A stretch of DNA of 64,000 nt from Hohaiivirga grylli. GTDB lineage: Bacteria > Pseudomonadota > Alphaproteobacteria > Rhizobiales > Beijerinckiaceae. Of this stretch, positions 55,964 to 63,233 are shown in pieces. The notes beneath the pieces are model-generated. The model did not search any database, had not been told where the DNA came from, and saw only the letters and a program-made list of their open reading frames with translations. The translations under genes and the position numbers were made by a program. The DNA is taken from the NCBI RefSeq assembly GCF_039655745.1, contig NZ_JBBYXI010000001.1:744001-808000 (forward strand). Direction: 5' to 3'. Every line of letters starts with the position of its first letter. The stretch's first letter is position 1.

Positions 55964-56527
55964 TTACTTCTGTTCTGTTGCGCCTTCAGCAGGAGGAGCT
56001 TCAGGGAATGGAACAGGATTGTCAGACAGAGTGCGCAGGTAAGCCAGAACGTCTGCACGATCCTTGGCATTCTTGAGACCAGCAAAGGTCATCTTTGTAC
56101 CTTTAAGGTATTTTGCTGGTGTATTGATCATGTGATCAATGTCTTCGTAAGTCCATTTTCCGCCCTTTTCCTTAACGACCTTGGAATAGGCAAAGCCCTC
56201 GTGGGAGCCAGGTACGCGATCAACAATACCCCAGAGATTCGGGCCAATACCATTCTTGCCGCCCTTGTCAAAGGTATGGCAGGAGACACACTGCTTGGCG
56301 ATTGTCTTACCCTTATCGGCATCTGCACTGGCCAGAAGGGTTGGCAGAGGAATATCTGCGGGCTTGTTTGGATCTTCAACGACTTCACCGGCAACTGTTG
56401 GCAGGTTATAGCCTGCAACTGCAGGTGGGGCAGATGTAAAGATAAACTGACCCGTCAGGTGGATGATAACGACCACAAGAAGGCAACCAAAGAGTGCCCC
56501 GAGGAATTTATTGATTTCCATAACCAT
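55964..56527 (-). CDS. cycM: membrane-anchored class I cytochrome c (CycM-like)
   Basis: A 187-residue protein with an uncleaved N-terminal anchor (FLGALFGCLLVVVIIHLTGQF), a flexible Pro/Ala linker, and a cytochrome c2-like domain. The heme motif is CVSCH (residues about 79-83, in GKTIAKQCVSCHTFDKGG). The axial Met lies in GTKMTFAGLKNAKDRAD. Members carry electrons from the bc1 complex to an aa3-type oxidase in rhizobia and Paracoccus. GGGGAG lies 9 bases before ATG 56527; a second ATG is at 56521. Confidence 0.92.
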   Translation of the reverse strand: MVMEINKFLGALFGCLLVVVIIHLTGQFIFTSAPPAVAGYNLPTVAGEVVEDPNKPADIPLPTLLASADADKGKTIAKQCVSCHTFDKGGKNGIGPNLWGIVDRVPGSHEGFAYSKVVKEKGGKWTYEDIDHMINTPAKYLKGTKMTFAGLKNAKDRADVLAYLRTLSDNPVPFPEAPPAEGATEQK

Positions 56528-56947
56528 CGTAAGGGTTCTCCCCGTTTTGTCTGCAAAGGCGGTAACAGGTAGGAAATCTGTTCCGGCTGTTGGGCAAACT
56601 CATGTAGCTACGTTTCCCCGAACAGCGGGTTGCGCGACCACATGCCATATGGAAGCGTTGCTTACCTCTTCCAGAAAAAATTGACAATGGCTAATGCGGC
56701 AATTTGGCATAATTGCCAAATCTATCTTCTCGTAAATTTGTATAAACCGCTCTGCCAACAATCGTGTGAATGCCTGATGCAGCCTGAAAAAACCTTGAAT
56801 GACAAGCAGGTAGTTTATTGCTAAGGAGATTTATCTGAAAAACTGTTCTCTAAGGGCAGAGATACTGAAAGTCTGATTTTTGCAGTGATAACGACACATA
56901 AATGTGTTTTCTGCGAGATCATTACAATTATGTGTTCTGGAATCACA
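56528..56947. other. divergent intergenic region between cycM and kdsB
   Basis: About 420 bases without a convincing gene; small frames inside have no ribosome site or family likeness. It should contain the promoters of cycM (minus) and kdsB (plus). The clearest element is the palindrome at 56702-56721. Confidence 0.6.
56702..56721. promoter_or_regulatory. 20-bp perfect palindrome, probable operator
   Basis: ATTTGGCA-TAAT-TGCCAAAT is an exact 8-4-8 inverted repeat. A TTGACA box lies just upstream at 56681-56686. The size and symmetry suggest a dimeric regulator site controlling kdsB, cycM or both; the regulator is unknown. Confidence 0.55.
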
Positions 56948-57694
56948 ATGAAACCGCTTGTTCTTATCCCATCCCGTCTTGCTGCAACGCGTCTTCCCAA
57001 TAAGCCATTGGCAGATATTGCCGGTGACCCAATGATTGTTCATGTCTGGCGCCGCGCCTGTGAGGCTGATATCGGCCCGGTTGCCATCGCAACGGATGCT
57101 GAAGAGATTGCGGAGGTTGTAACCAAGGCTGGTGCGCAGGTTGTGATGACAAGCGCTAATCATACAACAGGCTCTGATCGTATTCACGAAGCTTTGCAGA
57201 AGCTTGATCCTGCTCGTGAATATGATGTGGTTGTGAATGTTCAGGGTGATTTGCCAACAATTGATCCTAAGGCGATTGCTGCATCCATTCAGCCACTTGA
57301 CGATACTGCTGTTTCTATTGCGACACTGGTTGCCGAGATCAAGGTTGATGAAGAGCGCAGCAATCCCAATGTCGTGAAAATGGTTGGCACCAAACTGTTT
57401 GCGCCAAACCGTTATCGGGCTTTGTATTTTACACGGGCAACCGCTCCATATGGTGATGGGCCGCTTTATCATCACATTGGTCTCTATGCCTATCGCCGTA
57501 TGGCGCTTGAGCGTTTTGTAACGATGTCGCCTTCACAGCTTGAGATTCGCGAAAAGCTTGAACAGCTTCGCGCAATTGAGGCAGGCATGAGGATTGATGC
57601 GATGGTTGTTGATGATGTACCTTTAGGGGTGGATACACCTGCCGATCTTGAACGGGCTCGACAGATTATTGCCGAACGTCAGACTGCAAAGTAA
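56948..57694 (+). CDS. kdsB: 3-deoxy-manno-octulosonate cytidylyltransferase
   Basis: A 248-residue enzyme that makes CMP-Kdo from Kdo and CTP for lipopolysaccharide. Motifs: LVLIPSRLAATRLPNKPLADI (nucleotide binding), AIATDAEEIAEVV, TSANHTTGSDRIHEAL, NVQGDLPTIDP (metal site) and HHIGLYAYRRMALERFV. ATG 56948 follows GGAATCACA; upstream in-frame ATGs at 56885 and 56930 add non-homologous residues. pheA follows on the same strand after 51 bases, a conserved rhizobial order. Confidence 0.96.
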   Translation: MKPLVLIPSRLAATRLPNKPLADIAGDPMIVHVWRRACEADIGPVAIATDAEEIAEVVTKAGAQVVMTSANHTTGSDRIHEALQKLDPAREYDVVVNVQGDLPTIDPKAIAASIQPLDDTAVSIATLVAEIKVDEERSNPNVVKMVGTKLFAPNRYRALYFTRATAPYGDGPLYHHIGLYAYRRMALERFVTMSPSQLEIREKLEQLRAIEAGMRIDAMVVDDVPLGVDTPADLERARQIIAERQTAK

Positions 57695-57745
57695 GCTGTT
57701 CGCTTGATATAAGTCTTGAGAGTATTTTAAATACGGGTTTTGAAT

Positions 57746-58603
57746 ATGCCACTAAGAATATCATTCCAGGGGGAACCCGGCGCTAACTCACATAGTGCCT
57801 GTCAGGAAGTCTTTCCTAAGTGGGAAGCCGTGCCTTGCCCGACTTTTGAGGATGCTTTTGCAGCCCTTGCTGATGATACTGTCCAACTGGCTATGATCCC
57901 GATTGAAAACTCAATTGCAGGGCGTGTCGCTGATATCCATAATCTGCTGCCAACATCCGGTTTTCATATCATTGGCGAACATTTTCTGCCCATCCACTTC
58001 CAGCTGATGGGATTGCCCGGGGCTGATCTGTCAACGATCAAGTCGGTTCACAGCCATATTCATGCGCTTGGACAATGCCGTAAGATTATTCGCAAGCTTG
58101 GTTTCAAGGCTGTTATCGCTGGTGATACGGCGGGTGCAGCGCGCGAAATTCGTGATGCGCAGGATATCACTCGTGCTTCATTGTCACCACGCATGGCGGC
58201 TGACCTGTACGGGTTGAAGATTCTTCTCGAAGATGTCGAAGACGAGGTCTACAACACAACACGCTTCGTTATTCTGTCCAGAACACCTGATTGGGTGCCG
58301 GTTGGCAAAGGGCCGACGGTAACAAGTTTTGTGTTCCGGGTCCGCAATATTCCGGCGGCTCTTTATAAAGCGCTTGGTGGTTTTGCCACTAATGGCGTGA
58401 ACATGACTAAGCTTGAAAGTTACATGGTTGACGGACAGTTCACGGCGACGCAGTTCTATGCTGAAGTCGATGGACACCCTGAAGAACCAGCTCTCAAGCG
58501 TGCCCTTGAGGAGCTGGACTACTTCTCAAAGGAACTGCGTGTTCTGGGTGTTTATGCAGCGCATCCATTTCGGGAGCGTCTGGATCTCGGACCAGCTGAA
58601 TAA
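57746..58603 (+). CDS. pheA: prephenate dehydratase
   Basis: A 285-residue stand-alone enzyme (no chorismate mutase domain) that converts prephenate to phenylpyruvate. The catalytic domain has ISFQGEPGANSHSAC, AMIPIENSIAGRVADIHNLL and AGDTAGAAREI, with the Thr-Arg-Phe element NTTRFVILSR. The C-terminal ACT domain (GPTVTSFVFRVRNIPAALYKALG, MTKLESYMV) gives phenylalanine feedback. ATG 57746 is preferred to the TTG at 57740. It ends 7 bases before the convergent nudC stop. Confidence 0.96.
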   Translation: MPLRISFQGEPGANSHSACQEVFPKWEAVPCPTFEDAFAALADDTVQLAMIPIENSIAGRVADIHNLLPTSGFHIIGEHFLPIHFQLMGLPGADLSTIKSVHSHIHALGQCRKIIRKLGFKAVIAGDTAGAAREIRDAQDITRASLSPRMAADLYGLKILLEDVEDEVYNTTRFVILSRTPDWVPVGKGPTVTSFVFRVRNIPAALYKALGGFATNGVNMTKLESYMVDGQFTATQFYAEVDGHPEEPALKRALEELDYFSKELRVLGVYAAHPFRERLDLGPAE

Positions 58604-58610
58604 AAAACAA

Positions 58611-59516
58611 TCAGTTTTCCAGAAAGATGCGCAACAGATGATGCGCAATCGCAACGGGAGGAGGGGCGCTTCGCCCTTCCGGATGATTGCCTTCAAAGAG
58701 TTGACGCACCTCTTCTTTTGAGAACCAGTGAGCCTCTTCAATCTCTTCTTCATCAATCACAATATCTGAGCTATCGGCGATGCCATGCATGCCGATCATC
58801 AGGCTTGATGGAAAGGGCCATGGCTGGGATTGCAGATAACGGACTTCTCCGACACGAACCCCTGTTTCCTCAAAGACTTCACGGCGGACCGCCGCTTCAA
58901 CGGTTTCGCCCGGTTCAATAAAGCCTGCAAGGCACGAAAAGCGTCCGGGTGGGAAATGGGGTGAGCGCCCAAGCAGACACTGGTCGCCTTTTGTAATCAA
59001 CATGATTACGACAGGATCTGTTCGCGGAAAATGCTGGGCATTGCAGAAGGAGCAATCCCGCCTGAAGCCTGATGACGCATGAGAGGTTGGGTGGCCGCAA
59101 TTTGCGCAGAAACGATTGCGGTTATGCCAGGTCAATATTGATTTGGCAGAGGCCAGCAGGCCAAGTTCGGCTTCCGGCAAAAGCATATCTGTTGCCAGAC
59201 TGCGCAGATCGTTGACGATAAATGAGGTGTTTGCCGCAAATACTTCTGCTTTTTCGTTGGAAATCAGCGTCGCAATCACGGGGACATCATTGTAGTCGCC
59301 GAGTAAAACCTGCTCTTTATGGTCGTCTGGCATTTCGAAATCATGGCGACTGAGCAAAGCTGTTAGTGGTGGGCCTTTACGGGCAATAACTTTGTCTTCT
59401 GCACATAAGATCGAAATATAGGAACCTGCTTTTAAGGTATGCTCAAGCGCCAGCGGGTCCTGCTGTACGGTGTGGCGCACAAGTGACGGACGAGAAGAAA
59501 AACCAAGCGGTGCCAT
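58611..59516 (-). CDS. nudC: NADH pyrophosphatase (RNA decapping Nudix hydrolase)
   Basis: A 301-residue Nudix enzyme that splits NADH to NMNH and AMP and removes NAD caps from RNA. The zinc ribbon has CANCGHPTSHASSGFRRDCSFC. The Nudix box is GFIEPGETVEAAVRREVFEETGVRVGE, and the NudC-specific QPWPFPSSLMIG follows it. ATG 59516 has GAGG 7 bases upstream; the open extension to 59588 lacks a ribosome site. Confidence 0.95.
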   Translation of the reverse strand: MAPLGFSSRPSLVRHTVQQDPLALEHTLKAGSYISILCAEDKVIARKGPPLTALLSRHDFEMPDDHKEQVLLGDYNDVPVIATLISNEKAEVFAANTSFIVNDLRSLATDMLLPEAELGLLASAKSILTWHNRNRFCANCGHPTSHASSGFRRDCSFCNAQHFPRTDPVVIMLITKGDQCLLGRSPHFPPGRFSCLAGFIEPGETVEAAVRREVFEETGVRVGEVRYLQSQPWPFPSSLMIGMHGIADSSDIVIDEEEIEEAHWFSKEEVRQLFEGNHPEGRSAPPPVAIAHHLLRIFLEN

Positions 59517-59689
59517 AAAGAACCTCAAAAACGAAATCACTGATGTTTGTACATATGTGGGGGCCAGAGGATGTGAGCCTAGGCACAATCATGATGATGA
59601 TAACTAAAGTGTCCTGATAAATATTGAAATGTTTCCCTGAAAAACTGTGTCGTGTTTGTGTGAAATTCCCCACATCATCCCAAAGATAC

Positions 59690-59718
59690 TTGCGTTTGTT
59701 TGCACAAACCCCCATATA
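59690..59718 (+). promoter_or_regulatory. promoter of the SRP RNA gene
   Basis: TTGCGT (59690-59695) and CATATA (59713-59718) have a 17-bp spacer and sit 7 bases before the first G of the SRP RNA. Confidence 0.6.
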
Positions 59719-59724
59719 AGCGAC

Positions 59725-59820
59725 GGGAGGCTGGCGAGGGACGTTTCATTCGCCAACCGGGTCAGGTCCGGAAGGAAGCAGCCCCAACGAATTCGAGCGG
59801 GTCTTCGTCCAGCTTCCCAC
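59725..59820 (+). ncRNA. ffs: signal recognition particle RNA, small bacterial (4.5S) type
   Basis: The universally conserved apical domain is present: GGGTCAGGTCCGGAAGGAAG followed by CAGCC. The outer arms GGGAGGCTGG and CCAGCTTCCC pair to close the rod. The RNA of about 96 bases binds Ffh and targets membrane proteins. It lies directly upstream of dnaX, the usual place in Hyphomicrobiales. End points are set by the outer stem and may be off by a few bases. Confidence 0.95.
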
Positions 59821-59930
59821 CTTTCTTGCAATGGTACCCTTGGGGTTCGGGCCATTCTTTGAAAGATTGCGAATTCGTGGCTAGGGGCTATTATAACGCT
59901 CCAATACTGAAACCCCGTTGAACTGGCCCG

Positions 59931-61880
59931 ATGGAAGATACCGAAACAGGCGTAAATCATTTTGATGATCCTAATCAGTTGTCTCTGATGGGAGAACCTG
60001 CTGCACCTGCACCTCAACAGCAGAGTGCCAGTGGCTATCGTGTTCTGGCCCGTAAATATCGACCATTGACCTTTGAGGATCTCATCGGTCAGGAGGCAAT
60101 GGTTCGTACACTCTCAAATGCTTTTGATACGGGACGCATTCCTCAGGCCTGGATGCTGACAGGTGTTCGTGGGGTCGGTAAAACCACGACAGCCCGCATT
60201 CTTGCGCGTGCACTCAATTATCAACTGGCTGATGGCACAGGTGCGCCAACAATTCATATGCCAAACCTTGGCGTTCACTGTGAAGCGATTATGGAATCGC
60301 GTCATGTTGACGTGCTGGAGATGGATGCGGCGTCGCATACGGGTATTGAGGACGTTCGTCAGATTATTGATGGTATCCGGTACTCTCCGGTGTCAGCGCG
60401 CTATAAAGTCTACATCATCGACGAAGTCCACATGTTGTCGGAAAAGGCATTCAATGCTTTTCTGAAAACTCTGGAAGAGCCGCCGCCACACGCCAAATTT
60501 ATTTTTGCAACAACTGAAATTCGTAAAGTTCCAATCACGATTCTCTCCCGCTGTCAGCGGTTTGATCTGAGACGTGTCGAGGCAGACCAGCTGGTGAATC
60601 ATCTGGGCCGTATCTGTGAGAAGGAAAGTGTCAGCGCAGAGCCTGCCGCTTTAAGTGCAATCGCCTTGGCTGCAGAAGGCTCGGTTCGTGACAGCCTTTC
60701 GCTGCTCGATCAGGCGATTTCTCATGGTGGTGGTAATATCGTGGCAGATACTGTGCGCGATATGCTTGGCCTGGCAGATCGTACGCAGGTGATTGATCTG
60801 TTCGAAGCCGTTATGCGTGGTGATATGCCGGCCAGTTTTGCAGCACTGCGTAACCAGTATAATTCAGGTGCTGATCCGGTTGTCATTATGTCCGATCTTG
60901 CATCATTCATTCATCTGGTTACGCGCCTCAAGCTGGTGCCTGATACGGCTAAAGATCCGTCTGTGACGGAAATTGAGAGAACAAGAGGGCTGGAATTCGC
61001 TGAGAAGCTTTCTGTCCGTGTTCTTTCCCGTGCATGGCAGATTCTGCTCAAGGGTATTCCTGAGGTTCAGAATGCTGCCCGTCCGGTTGCCGCAGCTGAG
61101 ATGGTTCTTGTGCGCCTTGCCTATGTAGCAGATCTGCCGACACCTGATGAGGCTATCCGTGCTTTACGCAATAATGGCCGAAGCACGGCTGCATCAGTTT
61201 CGACGAATGGGCAAAGTGCCCGTAATAGTGCTGTCAGTAACAATAGTGCACCAGTGAATGCTGGTCAGATTACACCGTCTGCTTCTGCTCAGTCGGTGCC
61301 TGTTCAATCTCCCCCACCCATGGGCGGTGCGCCAACAATGATGGCGGTTTCCGGTGGTGGCAGACCAGCTCCAATGCCTGTACCGATGTCTGCTCCTACA
61401 CCTGTGCCTGTGGCTCAAGCCGAACAGGCTCAGCCAATGGGTGGCGTCCGGTTGCGTCGCTTTGAAGATGTCATAGCTTATGCTGGTGAACAGCGGGAGA
61501 TGCGCATTAAGGTTGCTCTCGAGAGTGATGTTCATCTGGTTCATTTTGAAGAAGGCCGCATAGAGTTTCGTTTGGCAGAGGGGGGTAGCCAGACACTTGC
61601 CAATGAGCTGGCCCGTTTGCTGCATGACTGGACAGGTCAGCGCTGGATTGTTGCCTTATCTTCAAATGATGGTCAGGAAACGGTCAGAAATGTCCGTGAG
61701 CAGAAAGCTACCGAACGTCGCAATACCGTGACGGCGCATCCGCTGGTTCAGACAATTTTATCTCAGTTTCCCGGTGCGCAGATTACAGACGTGAGAGACC
61801 GTCGTGAAGAAATCGCTCCGACTGCTGATCCGGAAATCGATAATGAGCCTGATACAGGCAGCGATTTCGACGAACTATAA
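59931..61880 (+). CDS. dnaX: DNA polymerase III subunit gamma/tau
   Basis: A 649-residue clamp-loader ATPase. The AAA+ module has YRPLTFEDLIGQEAMVRTL, Walker A GVRGVGKTTTAR, Walker B YIIDEVHMLS, sensor 1 IFATTEIRKVPITILSRCQRFDLRRV and the SRC arginine finger. The zinc-ribbon region reads MPNLGVHCEAIMESRHVDV with only one cysteine, so the zinc site of E. coli DnaX appears lost, as in related alphaproteobacteria. The Ala/Pro/Gln linker (about residues 425-500) leads to a C-terminal polymerase-binding domain. ATG 59931 has a weak ribosome site. First gene of dnaX-ebfC-recR. Confidence 0.96.
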   Translation: MEDTETGVNHFDDPNQLSLMGEPAAPAPQQQSASGYRVLARKYRPLTFEDLIGQEAMVRTLSNAFDTGRIPQAWMLTGVRGVGKTTTARILARALNYQLADGTGAPTIHMPNLGVHCEAIMESRHVDVLEMDAASHTGIEDVRQIIDGIRYSPVSARYKVYIIDEVHMLSEKAFNAFLKTLEEPPPHAKFIFATTEIRKVPITILSRCQRFDLRRVEADQLVNHLGRICEKESVSAEPAALSAIALAAEGSVRDSLSLLDQAISHGGGNIVADTVRDMLGLADRTQVIDLFEAVMRGDMPASFAALRNQYNSGADPVVIMSDLASFIHLVTRLKLVPDTAKDPSVTEIERTRGLEFAEKLSVRVLSRAWQILLKGIPEVQNAARPVAAAEMVLVRLAYVADLPTPDEAIRALRNNGRSTAASVSTNGQSARNSAVSNNSAPVNAGQITPSASAQSVPVQSPPPMGGAPTMMAVSGGGRPAPMPVPMSAPTPVPVAQAEQAQPMGGVRLRRFEDVIAYAGEQREMRIKVALESDVHLVHFEEGRIEFRLAEGGSQTLANELARLLHDWTGQRWIVALSSNDGQETVRNVREQKATERRNTVTAHPLVQTILSQFPGAQITDVRDRREEIAPTADPEIDNEPDTGSDFDEL

Positions 61881-61909
61881 AACAGATACATCCTTCAGGA
61901 GATAAAGCC

Positions 61910-62230
61910 ATGCGCGATATGATGGGTTTGATGAAACAGGCTCAGGCCATGCAGAAGAAAATGCAGGATATGCAGGCCGAAATCGAACAGATGACCGTTG
62001 AAGGAACGTCTGGTGGTGGTGCGGTTAAAGTAACCCTTTCTGTCAAAGGTGACATGAAAGGCATTGCTATTGACCCAACTCTGATGGTTCCTGATGAAAA
62101 GGAAATTCTCGAAGACCTGATCGTTGCCGCAATGGCTGATGCTCGTACAAAAGCTGAGCGCATTATGCAGGAACGTATGGCCGATGTCACAGGTGGCTTA
62201 CAGCTCCCTCCCGGTATGAAGCTGTTCTAA
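61910..62230 (+). CDS. ybaB: YbaB/EbfC nucleoid-associated protein
   Basis: A 106-residue DNA-binding protein. The N-terminal helix MGLMKQAQAMQKKMQDMQAEIEQM and the core VTLSVKGDMKGIAIDPTLM, ending TGGLQLPPGMKLF, are the full family signature. AGGAG lies 8 bases before ATG 61910. It lies between dnaX and recR, 29 and 10 bases from them, the conserved recombination-repair operon. Confidence 0.97.
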   Translation: MRDMMGLMKQAQAMQKKMQDMQAEIEQMTVEGTSGGGAVKVTLSVKGDMKGIAIDPTLMVPDEKEILEDLIVAAMADARTKAERIMQERMADVTGGLQLPPGMKLF

Positions 62231-62240
62231 GGCTTAGATT

Positions 62241-62846
62241 ATGGCGCGCTCTGTTGCAGGACCGGAAATCGAAAGATTGATCCAGCTTTTAGCCCGACTT
62301 CCCGGGCTGGGGCCGCGGTCTGCACGTCGTGCTGCTTTACACCTGATCAAGAAACGTGAGCAGCTCCTGCAGCCACTTGGTGAGGCAATGCAGGTGGCAT
62401 GTGAGCGCGTTATGGTCTGCGATAACTGCGGAAATATTGATACGGCTAATCCTTGCACGCTCTGTTGTGATACCAGCCGTGATAACTCAATTCTGGTTGT
62501 GGTTGAGGACGTATCCGATCTTTGGGCGCTTGAACGTGCAGGGGCTCTCAATGCACGCTATCATGTTCTGGGAGGCGTATTATCGCCGCTCGATGGTGTC
62601 CGGCCGGAACATCTCAATCTCGACAAGCTTGTGATGCGTGCGGCTGATACTTCCGTAACAGAAGTCATTCTGGCTCTCAGTGCGACAGTGGATGGACAGA
62701 CCACAGCCCATTATGTGACTGAGCTACTCTCTCATTGTGATGTGAATGTCACCAAACTGGCCCATGGGGTACCGGTTGGTGGTGAACTTGATTATCTGGA
62801 TGAGGGAACTCTTTCTGCTGCTATCAAGCAGCGGACGCGATTCTAA
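62241..62846 (+). CDS. recR: recombination mediator protein RecR
   Basis: A 201-residue protein acting with RecF and RecO in loading RecA at gaps. The helix-hairpin-helix lies in LARLPGLGPRSARRAALHL. The zinc finger is CDNCGNIDTANPCTLCCD. The TOPRIM domain starts ILVVVEDVSDLWALERAG and includes LGGVLSPLDGV and VILALSATVDGQTTAHYV. Last gene of the dnaX operon. Confidence 0.97.
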   Translation: MARSVAGPEIERLIQLLARLPGLGPRSARRAALHLIKKREQLLQPLGEAMQVACERVMVCDNCGNIDTANPCTLCCDTSRDNSILVVVEDVSDLWALERAGALNARYHVLGGVLSPLDGVRPEHLNLDKLVMRAADTSVTEVILALSATVDGQTTAHYVTELLSHCDVNVTKLAHGVPVGGELDYLDEGTLSAAIKQRTRF

Positions 62847-62874
62847 GAGACCCTGATTTTACTCATATAGCCAT

Positions 62875-62921
62875 ATACAATATTGGGTGGAGTAATGTGA
62901 TTATTCCGCCCAATATTGTAT
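62875..62921. repeat. 47-base long inverted repeat behind recR
   Basis: Two 22-base arms with only two mismatches (both compatible with G-U pairing in RNA) enclose a 3-base loop; the outer arm is ATACAATATTGGG. No T-run follows, so it may be an unusual terminator or a small repeat element. Confidence 0.8.
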
Positions 62922-62961
62922 GAAATTCCTTTCTGTATTCAGATCTCTTCACCAATAAGTC

Positions 62962-63009
62962 TTGACGTTGTGCTATTTTGTCGCACATATATGTGTTGAC
63001 ATAAATAGC
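62962..63009 (+). promoter_or_regulatory. probable pflB promoter/operator with nested dyads
   Basis: TTGACG (62962-62967) and ACATAT (62985-62990) are spaced by 17 bp. The -10 region overlaps the perfect palindrome CACATATATGTG, and outer arms GCTATTT (from 62972) and AAATAGC (to 63009) frame it symmetrically. The arrangement suggests control by a dimeric regulator. Confidence 0.5.
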
Positions 63010-63233
63010 GCTGCGAAATTTTCGGAAATTCTCTGAACTCTAAGCTACGTAATGGGTTGTGCTTTCGTAGTAGTTGGTATGTGTTTTGATGATAGCGCTG
63101 TTAAGGCAAGAATCGTTGCGCTGCAAAGGTTTTGGGCCTGATTTTGAGTATAATTTAAAGTGCGGGCTGCGTGAAAATGTCCTATATTAGGCACATTAAG
63201 AAGCATACGTGTTTCCTCAGGAGGCTACTGAAA

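Larger units (their letters stand above)
62847..63233. other. recR-pflB intergenic region
   Basis: About 390 bases without a gene. It holds the long hairpin behind recR (62875-62921), a 38-base dyad with a central palindrome (62972-63009), and the pflB leader, whose AGGAGG ribosome site lies just before the start. Confidence 0.7.

Noticed and set aside
55801..56085. 95-residue extension of the Sec-type YejA-like protein
   Set aside because: It would displace the signal peptide from the N-terminus and overlaps the cytochrome c gene.
56831..57475. 214-residue open frame on the minus strand
   Set aside because: Antisense to kdsB; composition is that of a shadow frame.
62922..63233. FNR box upstream of pflB
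   Set aside because: No TTGAT-N4-ATCAA or close variant; the isolated TTGAT near 63085 has no partner half.
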